From assembly GCA_935421135.1 (NCBI GenBank), contig OW285194.1:14841376-14905375 (forward strand): a DNA stretch of 64,000 nucleotides, written 5' to 3'. Shown here piece after piece: positions 11,555 to 23,059 of this stretch. The position numbers and the translations under genes were made by a program. This DNA comes from Bugulina stolonifera (Eukaryota > Bryozoa > Gymnolaemata > Cheilostomatida > Bugulidae). The first letter of the stretch is position 1; each line of letters starts with the position of its first letter. The notes beneath the pieces are model-generated. The model was not told the DNA's origin. It worked only from the letters and a program-made list of their open reading frames with translations, and searched no databases.

Positions 11555-11788
11555 TTGAAGCGCGAAAGAGCCACCGCCTTCACTTTCCCTCGCCGCTCGT
11601 CACGGGGACGGGCGATTTCCCTAGGGGAGGGTCCGGGGGAAACGAGGGTTAAGGCGCGAGTCTTTCATCGGAGGTCCGGGGGCGCTCGAACGGAGGAGCG
11701 CGCGAGTGCGGTGTCACCCCGACCAGTTCAGTCTCAACAGTCCCCGGCGAAGAAATCATCCGGAAGCACCACCACCACCACTCGGTAA
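11555..11788 (+). CDS. Hypothetical exon in the Polinton arm (right copy)
   Basis: Identical protein to the left copy at 5304-5537, ending in a Thr run followed by GTAAGT. Identity between arms may reflect recent duplication or gene conversion and need not mean selection. No family is recognised. It could be a low-complexity artefact of GC-rich DNA. Confidence 0.25.
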   Translation: MKRERATAFTFPRRSSRGRAISLGEGPGETRVKARVFHRRSGGARTEERASAVSPRPVQSQQSPAKKSSGSTTTTTR

Positions 11789-12600
11789 GTTTCTTATAGT
11801 AGTATAGTCAGCGTCGTAAACTCTGCACGGGCACTCCGCACGGGCGTACCCTATCATTACTCCAACCCGTATTTTTCTTCGCTTCACCGTACTATTACTC
11901 TCAAACGTATTGAAATTTAAAACAAATTCGTGTACCATTGCCCTCGCTCACGTTTTTCATAGCCGGATATCATTACTCTAACCCGTATTTTCCTTCGCTT
12001 CACCCTACTCCAGCCGACGGTCCGCCCGCGAGGGCCGCGACGGGTCGTTGGGGCGGGAGAGCGGGGGAGGGGCGGGGGTTGGGCGGGGGGGAGGGCGGCG
12101 TGGGGCCACGGCTGGACTCGCGAACGAGAACCGCCGCGAGGCGGAGGGCGAGGCGGAGGGGTTTGGGGTGGGGAGGGGTGGGGAGGGGCGGGGACGGGTG
12201 GAGGGAGGACGGGTGGGGTTCGCGGGGCGGGGGGGCGCGCGCGTACGCGCGCGCCCCCTCGCCCGAGCCGTGGGACCGGGCGAGGGGTTTGCTCTTTAGA
12301 CTGGGTTCTACGGAACAGCCGATGAGGTTTTTGAAACCCCACCCGCGATGGGGGGGAGTAGGTTCTAGGGCTTTGCACATAGAGTGAGGTTTAGGGGAGA
12401 GGAGGGGCGAGAGGACGGGTGGGGTGGTCGTCCGCCCGGGGAGTTTTTGGATCTAGGGCTAATACGACGCGGAAAGGGCCGGGTGTCTGTGTAGATCTGC
12501 ACTGACTATACTACTTATGTGGGCGATAGAAAACAACTCCCTAGTGAGCCTCTACATCACACACCATCTACCAGAAAGTAGATAACTCCAAATTACAAAT

Positions 12601-14129
12601 ATACTGCATATTCATTATACTAAATTATTTCAGTATACAGTTATATAGTAGGATAGATATATTTTTGTGTGTGTCATACATGAAGGACTTACCCTCACTA
12701 AATATTTTTTCATATTACTGTATGGTTTTGACACATTTGTAAAAAACAAAACACCTCTTCATACAGATTACATAAAAAATCATCTGTGGTTTTGGGTGTC
12801 TTGATCAGAAATTTGCTCTATGGCAGCAAGTTAGTGCATCATGACTGTGCTGTATCATGGGAAGTGAAAATACGTTGGGAGCACAATTTGGCAATTTATG
12901 GCTTTGATGCTGCCTTCATATTTACATTGTTTTGCTGAACAAGGGACTTTGTGACGAGGTCCGCTAAGCCACTCTAGTATGTCATTGAGAAAATGGGGTG
13001 ATTCCAAAAGGGAACACAATTCCTAGTAACAGTTAGCTTGTTCCGTGTGAGTAGAAGGATGTTTCCTATTCGCAGTTACCTACATGTATCTTCCTCTCCA
13101 CTATCTTTGGTCAGAGCAGCGAAATCAGCTGCTGAAAAACATGTTATTAATATTATTGTATTCACTATCTAGTTAGTGCTTTTTTGTAAGATCAGTTGAG
13201 GGGGCTCCCTACATGCTTCAATGTTTCTCAGGCTAGTGGCTACTATCTGATGTTGAATATTAATAACCCCCTCATTTAAACTAGATGCCACTGCCACATC
13301 TTACAGCTCTCTTTGGTTTTCTGCTGATGCTAAGATGTTATTATTGTGAAGTACTTGCGTACACTTGTAGTTATATAAATATGAAAGGGATAATATTATA
13401 GTATTCACTATCTAGCCAGTTGCTGAAAAATGTATACATTGATATTATAATATTATATGCAATCCTCTGCTTCCAGGGTCCCTCACACATTGTTTTAAGC
13501 AATAGTTCACCTGGGATTGTCTAAAACTGTTACAAATTTTCTATTCACCAATGATTTTGTTCTGTTATACCTGTTGTTATGTCAACTGTTATGTCATGGC
13601 ATAACGCCTACAATGTAGATTCAAATAGTTACTTGCAGAAGACATGTATAGCAGATGAACGCTCAGCTCTTCAGCTAAAACTGAATTTCCTGGTGGTATG
13701 AAATATTTTGCCAGAGCTTCCTACTTCTAGGTAAGCACACTTACCATAATGCATGCAGTTGTCAAACATTATGAGCCATTAATTTTTGTTCTGTCTAATT
13801 TAGCCAAAGATGCTTGGCACTCTGCTCTAGTGCGAGTCTCCAGCGAGAATGAAACTAAAAAGAATGTCGATACGGGTATACATCATATTTAAGTTAAAAA
13901 TTATCTCTGATTCACTTCAGATGGTCTGACTTCTTCTGCAAGTGTTTAGGCTGTGGTAGTTCCTATGAATATTACGTAACCTTGTTCTGTTGTTACTAAT
14001 TTAATTTCTACATTACATATGTATAGGCCCTACAGGCTCTTTAGTACTCTCGTAGCTATTGTATTGTGCTAGACATCACTAGGAGCATGGAATTGGTTAC
14101 TGTAATATCTGATTAGTTCATTGAAACCA
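12601..14129. other. Intergenic, upstream of receptor gene A
   Basis: No open frame with coding character and no exon bounded by convincing splice sites was found here. There are a few short repeats such as tgttatgtcaactgttatgtc near 13576. Confidence 0.5.
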
Positions 14130-14345
14130 ATCTACATGTAGGTTTAACTATTTTAGTTTTCACTATCACTGATGTCACTACTTCACAGCAGTTGCTGTCA
14201 CATTTTCCATGGTAGTCTAAGTTATCTGTATATAATACTATTTAGAGTTGGATGCTGTTGGAAAGGAGTGTATTTCAACATACAGTAGAGGCTTACTGCA
14301 ACTACGGATAGATTGCCTTTGAAATCCATATATTGACAATAAAAG
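14130..14345 (+). promoter_or_regulatory. Proximal promoter/5'UTR of receptor gene A
   Basis: The block from attagttcattgaaaccaat to the ATG is conserved upstream of paralogue B (42260-42664) at near identity, including tatataatactattt about 110 bp before the ATG, which may act as a TATA-like element, and ttggatgctgttgga. In gene B a partial internal duplication of this block has separated the two halves. Transcription start is not determined. Confidence 0.45.
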
Positions 14346-17300
14346 ATGAATCCACAGTCCTGTTTCCTGAGGAGTTTTCTCTACTTGGTAATTTCCACTT
14401 GCTGTAAGTCATTCATTGTCTATTAAATTTGCCTGCTCTACTGGTCACAGGTTATTCACTGTATTCTAGTTGGTTATCTTTATTGATATATAGGCCTACT
14501 TATTTATTGGGCTATGATATACGTGTATTATAGGGATTCAGTGATTGTGGGTATTTGGTAGAAGGGGCATCAGCTTTGCTTTAGGTCCTGGGATTCTTTA
14601 GCCTGAGCTGTAATATTTTATGTACTGTTATTCAATTATATTTGTAGCTGCACAAGTAGTTGACATCAGCTACACATCACAAGGTTATCCAGACTTCTAC
14701 CTCAATGATCAGATTACATTTACCTGCACTGCTAGTGGATTTACTGATATAGGGGTACTAGAGCTGAGATATGATGGAGGTTCAGTGTCTAAATCTGGTT
14801 GTGCTAAAAACATAGAAGGAATTTGGGGGAGCATTGGCCCACCACTTATTAATGAAGTTACTGGTATAGAGAGTCCCAGTATTACAACAGGTGATTGTAT
14901 AGCTATTGCTAAACCGGAAGGGTTCACTATAGAAGTAAAGGTTGCCATAACTAATACTTCTATAAGAGGAAAGTTCTACTGCAGAGGATTTCAACCTGGT
15001 GATGTCGGAGCAGTTCCCTCTAGTGAAGTTACTATTCCAAGTATCAAAGGTTGGTGGAACTACACCAATACATATGGAGTTCATGTATGTGTCTGTGCGT
15101 GTGTGTGTTTGTGTGTGTGTGCGTGCGAATCTAACTCCAAGGATCAAAGGTAGATTTGTTATTGTGAAATTAGTTTAACTAATACTATTTTACAGTAGGC
15201 CGCTTTGAAAAAACCCAAAATTTCAATGACAACCACTGTTAGCTGGTAATGATGAGCATATAATAGTTACCTTTTTATATCCGATTGTTCATTCCAGATA
15301 AGACTGATAATGATCTAAAGGTATATCTTATTTTTTAATTTTGGGATGGGAAGTGCCCTCAATAATGTTGTTGTAAATAGCATGAGAATACCTCATGTAG
15401 TACAGGATGCCCTTTTGAACAGCTCCCTTGCCTGCCACTTGTGACCACTACCCTCTAGACAAAGTCTACTCCAGAACTTATATGCAGCCCATAGGTTTAC
15501 ATTTACGGTCTTTTAGTATGGGTAAGTTAGCATAGAAGGAAGGGCATATCCAATGGCCTCTAGAACTACATGAGCTGTAAGCCATCTACTCTAAAACTAG
15601 AAAATTAACAGTGTGTTAATACTGGAGCATTCTGTAATGGGAGTCAGCAATTTTATAGGGAGAATTTGTTAATAATTGAGAATGTTTTCATCATCTTAAA
15701 ATAGTGTAGTGAAACGAACCACATTGGTGTAGTGGACCTTTAAGGTCCATAACATTCTTGAACACTGACATTACTAGCTACTAGTTACTAGCTACAGCTA
15801 CATGCGTAGTCCATTTTATGTTTATATCTACTATTGTATTTTTATCCACCAATCATGTCGCTGTATTATCTGATATTATACTTGCGTATTATAGCGTGCT
15901 TTATATTATTGTCATTAACCAATCATATTGTCGTACTGGTTTACTACTATTGTATTGGACACTTACTTATCGCTAACTAACTATACTTGCCTAGCATGTT
16001 TGCAATTACGTAATCATTACCTGATTATTGTCTACGTGACGTCGGGCGGAACCATCCATGTTGTTTCATCAGTTCCGCACCCGATACCATGTCGGATAGC
16101 CAATACCATGTCGGGTTCTTTTGGCCGGAAGTTTGTTATGTATAAAAGGCACTGCATTTTGTGTTATTGTTCAGTTGTTGATTGCGCTTGAATAAAACAA
16201 CATCTCTTAACCCAAACCTACAGAGGCTTACTCTTTAGGCGGGTAACTCCACCTGAGGATCCTTTGATCCAGTACGGCTCGAGTTCACCTCATCCTAGGC
16301 TAAGCATATCTCTATCCACCCGTTAGACTTAAGCCGATCTCGGGTTCTAATGAACCTAGCGTCGAGCTTAGGATCTCAAGGCTAGACAACCTTACTCTGC
16401 ACTCCCTCAGAGTATAAACTCTTCATGACCTATGTCGGTCCTGTAAGACAAACTTATAAACATTAAAATAGCATCTAGAGTGAGTTTCATATTTCCTGAC
16501 AAAAACTACAAAAACTACAAAAACTACATATTATACAAACACCTAATCTGTTTATTAGCTTTATACCTCTACTTGTGATACTGTCAATATACATAGTATA
16601 TTTACAGTGCCACCAGGGAATTTTAAGATGAATGTCCATCCAAATGAAGAGATTTCTGTGGGTGTGGAGTTCAACTTTACTTGTTCAGAGCCTAACGCAG
16701 AGGATTATAGTAAGTTACATTTCACTCATATTAAATTAAAAATTGTGTATTCTGTTACTTATTGACAGCGTATTGGTTTGCACTGCATTTATAGTGTATA
16801 TCTCTGAATAGCATAACTCAAGATAGAAGTTGTGGTGTATTAACAACTTGCTGCCTTGCCTCTTTATGAGTTACTGACTACATCACATTATAATTACAAG
16901 ACAATGTTCACACATATAATATTATGCAAACAGGTAATACAACTAATATAATTACACACATATGCAGTAGCTACATACAACTTTACAGATAATAATATAA
17001 GGGTGTTACACAAACAAAGACTTCTTAATGAGAAAACTACCAAATCTATAATTATAGTTACTAATACTACATGTACACCTATACAACCTTATTATGCATT
17101 AACATCATCCAACATAGTGTAACTGAATACCTATTAGATGTAAATGGTTTACTGATTTATGGTTTACAAAGCTAACAGCTAGAACCTGGTCATATAATCT
17201 ACCTCACTGCTGGAAGTATGAGCATACTAATCTATGTTACTGTTATTTTATATATGAACACTATTTGAACCATTGAAGGTAGCCCAGAGTACCTGTTATA

Positions 17301-18887
17301 CTACATGTACAACCTTAGTATGATTGTTATGTTGTATTAGCTGTATTATCTATTATTATCTTTAAAAGGTATTAATGGGATGGCATTGAATACCTACACA
17401 CCAACAAGAGCAGATAGAGTTGGTAGAGTTACCCTATCCTGTAAATATCCTGGTGCTGATCATCCTAACTGGAGATTAATTAAAGTACTGCATAATATAA
17501 GTAAGTTTATATTATATTTCTCAAACTTAGACTACTACTACTAAGAATGATATAAAATAGTCTAAAGTTACATGTATATTACGTATAATAAATACCTTGT
17601 AGCTTCATGAACAAGAAGCTAGAAAATGTATAAACAAATGCATATAGTACAATGTACACACTTGTAATAACGATGAAACTGTAAATATTTCACTAGATAA
17701 CATGTACTTGCAAGTATAGTATTGAAGCAGAAGAAGCACTTATAGTATTGAATCTACTGGCCGTTTAAGCATTAATACTACTGAATGGTTAGACATGCAA
17801 TACAAGACAAGTATAAGTATACGAACAACTAAATGTAAGAGTACAAGTGTCAGATGAGTAGTGCTGTGGCAACTACTAGGCACCGAAGGTGCTATAAGGT
17901 CCATCAGGATGGCTGGAGTCTTATACAAATATTTAATAGAATTGAATCTACTAGCTTTTCTATAATTAATATTTCTCCCTGGCAATTTAGAATATCCTCA
18001 ACTAGCCCCAACAGCCAACCTCCCTGTCACAACTTGCTCAACAACTATGCTAGAGCTATTTTATTTCTGATTATTATTTTCATTTTGTCATATTGACCTT
18101 CTTAGGTGGTGATTCTGAGGAATCTGGTACATCTACTAAGGAATCTGGTGCATCTACTGAGGAATCTGTTCAAGGTATCTTGTTCTGAGACCAATGAGCT
18201 CAGTTTTAATCATTTGCCAACCCAGCAGTGGGAAGTATTTGTTGTCAACCATTAAAGGAAATAATGGAATAATGGAAATATCTTCTAGTTGTACATGATA
18301 GAGAATTTACCAAATTCATCATATTTATGTTCTGCAAAACCGAAGCATTAGCATACATGTGACAACACTTTGTCATTAATTCCTCATTGAGTTGAATTGG
18401 GAAAACATGGTTTTCACTAGAAAGATGTACACAGCTAGTTAAATCAACCTAGAATGTGCATGCACTGCACTGGTGTGACTTTGTAACAAGACATTTGTCC
18501 TGACCAGCAACTCTAATAATTTTTTCTTTGATTGTGTCACTTCTGTCTGCCACAACCCAGTGTTCAAACTGAAATGTTAGAAGGAAATGCTAACGCCGTG
18601 GTATTATGTACATGTCCGTAAAATATTATAAATAGTTGAGAAAAAAGCTTTTCCTGCCTCAATTTACACAAAGTACAAAAAAATAATTAAGGCTCTGATA
18701 TCTCAACATGTGTGTTTAAAACAGATAATACCATATTAATGTAAAATTACCGGTATACGTTGCAGTATATTTAATTCAGGTGTATAACTGTATAATTGTA
18801 GGTGAAGATAGTGCTGGAAATATAGACTGTATAACAAAACCTCTAGTTGTATTCAATCTCATTCTTGCTCTCTGTCTGGTCACGTAA
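14346..18887 (+). CDS. Ig-superfamily surface protein, predicted GPI-anchored (receptor gene A)
   Basis: Six exons join without a frame break: 14346-14403, 14648-15049, 16608-16709, 17369-17500, 18106-18174, 18802-18887. All introns are phase 1, typical of Ig exons, and the product is 282 aa. Exon 1 is a signal peptide (MNPQSCFLRSFLYLVIST). Exon 2 is an Ig-like domain with FTCTASG and GKFYCRGF cysteines. Exons 3 and 4 add short FNFTC and VTLSC segments, perhaps a second, reduced Ig-like region. Exon 5 is a Ser/Thr/Glu-rich stalk. Exon 6 has small residues (DSAGNID) followed by a hydrophobic terminus (PLVVFNLILALCLVT) and stop, which fits a GPI signal, though a very short transmembrane anchor is possible. 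There is no cytoplasmic tail. It is a paralogue of the gene at 42665-54987. A recognition or adhesion role is inferred, and the ligand is unknown. Confidence 0.8.
15073..15125. repeat. (GT)n tract in gene A intron 2
   Basis: A gtgtgtgtttgtgtgtgtgtg run just downstream of the exon 2 donor. Confidence 0.8.
15728..16450 (+). mobile_element. LTR fragment in gene A intron 2
   Basis: Starts TGTAGTGGACC and matches the LTRs at 25084-25812 and 29915-30959 from a gtcgggcggaacca segment through a TATA-like tatgtataaaagg, an AATAAA (near 16190) and the block up to atgtcggtcctg. The last part of the LTR (U5) is missing and no target duplication was found, so this is a truncated solo LTR. It is in the same orientation as the host gene and carries its own poly(A) signal. 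Confidence 0.75.
16499..16530. repeat. aaaaactac tandem repeat
   Basis: Three perfect units of aaaaactac within gene A intron 2. Confidence 0.7.
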
Positions 18888-19445
18888 TTGGTAAGTGTAT
18901 AGTCAGTTATCACGTGATTTGTAATGCTAAAGATACAACTTTGATAACATAAATAACAATTTGGTGATAAATTTTTGCCTAGTAGATGACAAACATAGTC
19001 TATGGAAAGTGTGTTCAATGGGGCAGAACTTTTTCATGTACATGTATACTATCTAACCAGAGCTACCTTTATATCAGCTTATTAACATGTGATTGTTCAG
19101 TGTGTGTAAATAATTTGATTCACTCCGCCTACAAGGAGAACATTACTTGCTAATAAGTCTACCCACACTGGTGCTAGAAATTGAGAATATCCAACACCAT
19201 GTGGTAGATATAACTAATTCGTATAATTTATCAAATCAATATTAGTTATATACATGTACAACCCTGTTGTAAGAGATACAGGATATCTTTCTATAGCTTG
19301 AGTTGGTTAGGAGATATTTTAGGACAACTTATACATGCAGACCTTGGTAACATACTGTCTACCTATGGTTTTTCACCATGTACCATATTTCATATTTATA
19401 ATCAAAGTGCATCGAATTGAGCACAAAATAGTGATCACAAAATAA
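18888..19445. other. 3' flank of gene A
   Basis: AT-rich sequence between the gene A stop and duplication copy 2. No clear AATAAA directly after the stop and no second gene were seen. Confidence 0.4.
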
Positions 19446-22343
19446 TGAGCACAAACTGTTCCCAAACCTTCCCTACTTCTGCTATCTTAATAATGTTGAG
19501 ATATTAAACTACTACAGATAATACTGATAACGTTAATTGTTTTACAGTGTCATGCTAAAGTTCCTTCATTCTAAACTCTACACAGCAGTGAATATGAAGT
19601 GAAACTTGGAATAGAATGTTGTGTTTTACTACCACATATCCAGACATATGTTTGTCTAGCTAACTGAGATATAGTGGACTGTCACCACAGACTCTGCTGA
19701 TAATAATTGTACTGTATATTCTACATATTTCTTCAGTATTATATTTGTTTGTTCATTGTTAACAAGTATCGTCAAGAAATCAAGAGTACTAGTTTTTGTG
19801 TTTGTGTTTCTTTTTCACACTGAAAATATATTCAACATTGTTTGAACCTGCAAACCAAAGCTGTCTTACTTCTATTATATTGTGATGGTACAGGACATTT
19901 GTATACGACCCCAACTCCCGGACGAAGCTCCATCGCACCCTAAGTGCCTAGTAGTTGTTACAGCGCTACTCACCTGACACTAACATTCTCACAATTAGTG
20001 TTCGTATACTTACCTTTAACTGCATTGCATGTTCAAACTACTTAATTACCGTCTATATACATGTCTCCATGTGTTTATGCTCATTTCTTATTCATGTATC
20101 TTACTATATGTTATTGTACATAGTCACATGAATGTTACTAAGTCCTTTTTATGCCTTTTATACCCATGTACAGAGGCCCGACCTCTCAGAATCCATTGAT
20201 ATTCATTTTGTACATGAATTGGACCATTATAAGCAACTTTTGTAGAACCCGACCTATTTTGGGTCGGCCGTCGGGCTTCCGGCGGCCATCTTGTTGCGCA
20301 ACTTCCGGACGACCACACGTCGTCTTTTCCCGACGTCACGTCGGCCGGAAGTCCTTATACTATATAAAGGGCATTGTTTTACTGTTCATTGTCTCAGTCT
20401 TCACTTGGCTTTCAATAAAGACACATCTATACTTGATACAGAGGCTTTCTCTTCCTTTTACTAGGTCATTCGCTTTGCGAACCGCCTACTAGGTCGAACT
20501 ACTCTCTTTCATTGTATAGTCTGAAGGTCGGACTTGAGATCAGATGGGTCGTCTTTGGTAGTATTTGGGCTACTGAGACCGCTCGATCTTTCATGTAATG
20601 CGAAGTCCTATTACCACTCATAGGCACTTCATTTCTGGGTCGATAGTCGTCCAAGGACGACCGCACCAAAACACAGAAACCATTACAATATATCTAAAGT
20701 CACTAGATTATATTACTCATAGACCAAACACTTTGTCCACTAGTCTAACCAGATATTATCCAAATAGTTATCTCAGTGAGTGTGAGTGTGACGTCCTACT
20801 ATTACACTGAATTAATACCCCTCACTCATTCAGTCTGACTATCTCTATGTTATATAGCTCTCATTCTTCCTGATCCATAAGTATAACAGCTGAATATATC
20901 TCTTCATAACCAGATCTATAACTGCTCTTACTTTGCCCATAGTATAGTCAAAGATGTAGCTGAGTATCTTATTAATGTCTATAAGCTGTTAACCAGATAG
21001 CAAACTAGTAATACAGTAGTACAGTAATACAGTCAGGAATCAACCTACAGCTAGTGCCAGACTATAAATATTGTGAAAAGGACAAATAGACCCTATTTGA
21101 TTTTGTCATCTCTCACTCTGTCACCTACATTTCATTCATCCCTGAGTATCATCAACAGAACTTGTCAAGTCTACATGCTATTTGCCCAAAACACAGCCAT
21201 GTTGTAATTTGTATTCATGCTTTGGTACATGAGAGGCCATGCACTACATTGTAGGCAATGCGTAGCACCAGTCCACCAGCGGCTTTGGTTAATATCCAGC
21301 CAATAACCAAAGCTCATTTCTAATAAAATACATAATCAAAGTCTTTGTATCTCATATTAACCTATAGCATCCACACTCTGTGATGCCGAAGATTGAAAAT
21401 ATCAACACGTTGGTCTTTGCATAGCCAAGCAGACGATGCGCTGATTTACTTTAGAACGAGGCTCCAGTGGCCGAACAAAAATAATTGACCTCTCTTGTGG
21501 CCGATTCTTTAGAGCGACATCAGTACAGCATATTTCTCACTTAAGAGTTGTCTTTTCTCTCCAGTTTGAAGGAGAGGATAATTCCTACATAGTTTGTATT
21601 CTCGATATACATTTTTGTGATATCCATGTACAAAATGTAGTATTCAAGCTTATTAGTTTACTTAGTAAGGTTAAAAGATCAACAGTCTATAGAAAAATAT
21701 CTATAATGCTACTATGCTCGGGTTGATGAAACTAGTATTATATTATGAAAATATAAGATTGTGAATAGTATAATTTGTTAGCTCTGGTTCTTATTAATGG
21801 TATACTCACAATGGTGCAATGACACTGTTATGTAGTACATGCATCAATAAAAACTGTACAAGATACAATTTCTCCATATTCTATAAATATAGATATAGAA
21901 GTCTGAGCCTACAGGATATATCCATGTGTGTTATTTACAACTTCAAGCAAGGGAGAACATCTCAATTATGGCTTTAATATACTAATATATGAACATCATA
22001 CGATGCAAGACTTAACAAAGGTAATATTTGATTCATTATTGATTCATTTCCATTCTCCCACCTCATTAGATGTAAATAAAGAACATATAGATAAGGTAAA
22101 GGATATGTTGTGTTTTTATTGAGTGCTACTCTACTCTACTCAACTCTAAACTAAAGTCAATATGCTGTGATTGCTATTAGCTGTGAATTACTGCTGGAGA
22201 TCATCATCTACAAAAGTGGCTCTCAGTCACTGACCTCCTATTTGAGTTCCTAACCAGTTCTGTCCAATTCTGCTGGAGGGTTGCTAATTTTTGACAAAAG
22301 TTTAAGTAAAACATGGGGCTGAAGTTAGATGACTCCTACTTGG
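19446..22343. repeat. Segmental duplication, copy 2
   Basis: Direct copy of 1-2145, enlarged by a solo LTR at 19881-20687. Copies are spaced about 19.4 kb apart. The unit between them includes the Polinton palindrome and gene A. The copies break at the same base (after gatgactcctacttg). Confidence 0.9.
19881..20687 (+). mobile_element. Solo LTR with empty site available
   Basis: An 807-bp insert TGTGATGG...CCATTACA, flanked by atat on both sides (19877-19880 and 20688-20691). The matching position in duplication copy 1 (near 440) is uninterrupted tctattatatatctaaag, so the boundaries are exact. It contains gtcggccggaag, tatataaagg and caataaag blocks like the other LTRs here. It belongs to the same superfamily as the element at 25019-31150 but a divergent lineage. 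Confidence 0.9.
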
Positions 22344-22543
22344 AATTGGCTACAAGTTTACACACAATATAATCATAGTTTTAGCCATCAAGGGTTGTCG
22401 CTACTTTTTCATAGCTTTAATATTCTCCAGTTTATACATGTATTTGTATCGGACCTGACCTAATTACCTACATCTACTATCATGGAAACTAATACAAATA
22501 TACACAATTTATGTATAATTACTATACTACATGAATTTTAAAG

Positions 22544-22659
22544 TGCAACATCGGAAGACCTTGCTAGACAGGTAGGCTACTTGGTGGAACAACAATATAA
22601 GAATACGCCACGTGAAGACTACACTAGCGTGAACATCATCAGTTTATTAGAACAAGAAG
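22544..22659 (+). CDS. Orphan candidate exon 1 of an unidentified gene
   Basis: A 116-nt block with acceptor ttttaaag and donor GAAG|gtataa that encodes ATSEDLARQVGYLVEQ and continues to NIISLLEQE with no stop, in an amphipathic, protein-like composition. It ends in phase 1. The candidate exon at 32914 starts with two bases that complete the codon, so the two could splice across about 10 kb that now holds LTR elements. No family is recognised, no upstream exon was found, and the donor is weak. Confidence 0.35.
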
Positions 22660-22850
22660 GTATAATATTGGGTTGACATCAGAGAGTACTACTTTCTAAT
22701 CGGAGTGGTGCTGTCTATGCAGTGGAGCTATGTGTCCTAGTAGTACTCCTGGAAAGTCCAGTAAGAAACTTGTACATGTATGTACATGTATAATATTGTT
22801 AGCTTGAACAGTTCAAGGCCACATATATAATAGTTGCTTTATTAGCAGTC

Positions 22851-23055
22851 AACAGCAGAAGGGTTTGCCTTATGTACTACAAGATTCCCCCACTTCTGGA
22901 CCGAGGTCAAAAGGTTACATGTATACAATTAGAGTTAGGACCTGGACATGAAAAGGTCTGTGGTACAATATTTGTTACAAAAAGGTCCAGAGGCATCATA
23001 AAGGTTATACAGTAGCATTGTAAGCTCTGTGCAGTAATAAACTAGTACTAAATCC
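22851..23055. repeat. Segmental duplication, second block of copy 2
   Basis: Matches 2507-2720 (agggtttgccttatgtacta, ggacctggacatgaaaaggt). The hAT-like element found next to copy 1 is absent here. Confidence 0.7.
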
Positions 23056-23059
23056 ACAA

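Larger units (their letters stand above)
4574..12515. mobile_element. Giant palindromic Polinton/Maverick derivative
   Basis: The element reads AGTAGTAGTATAGTCAGTGC at the left and ends ...GCACTGACTATACTACT, so the two termini are inverted copies starting with AGT. It is flanked by an exact 6-bp duplication TATGTG (4568-4573 and 12516-12521). The unoccupied form cctatgtgggcga is seen in R1 copy 1 near 2860. AG/CT ends and a 6-bp target duplication are established hallmarks of Polintons. The whole element is one inverted repeat: left arm 4574-8790, right arm 8797-12515, centre near 8793. Each arm carries an exon-like block with the family B polymerase motif DTDS. Integrase, packaging ATPase, protease and capsid genes were not seen. 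I infer a non-autonomous derivative made by duplicating one polymerase-bearing terminus head to head. Confidence 0.85.
8797..12515 (-). repeat. Right arm of the Polinton palindrome
   Basis: Mirror image of the left arm. The junction is gatgtg-tcaaat-cacatc, so there is almost no spacer. Non-repetitive blocks (for example 10213-10422 against 6670-6879, and 11555-11788 against 5304-5537) translate identically. The GC-rich ends differ by a few single-base indels. Confidence 0.9.
3915..12600 (+). mobile_element. SINE-like repeat R1, copy 2, split by two later insertions
   Basis: The R1 pieces are 3915-4003, 4550-4573 and 12516-about 12600. Joined, they follow copy 1 at 2776-2975 through its gcaaggtaaagc, cctatgtgggcga and aattacaaatata segments. 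A 546-bp MITE splits the first junction and the 7.9-kb palindromic element splits the second. Copy 1 serves as the empty site for the large insertion. Confidence 0.6.

Noticed and set aside
4574..12515. Ribosomal DNA or an intact Polinton
   Set aside because: The GC-rich ends suggested rDNA at first, but no rRNA core is visible. Only a PolB fragment remains, so it is not an intact Polinton.
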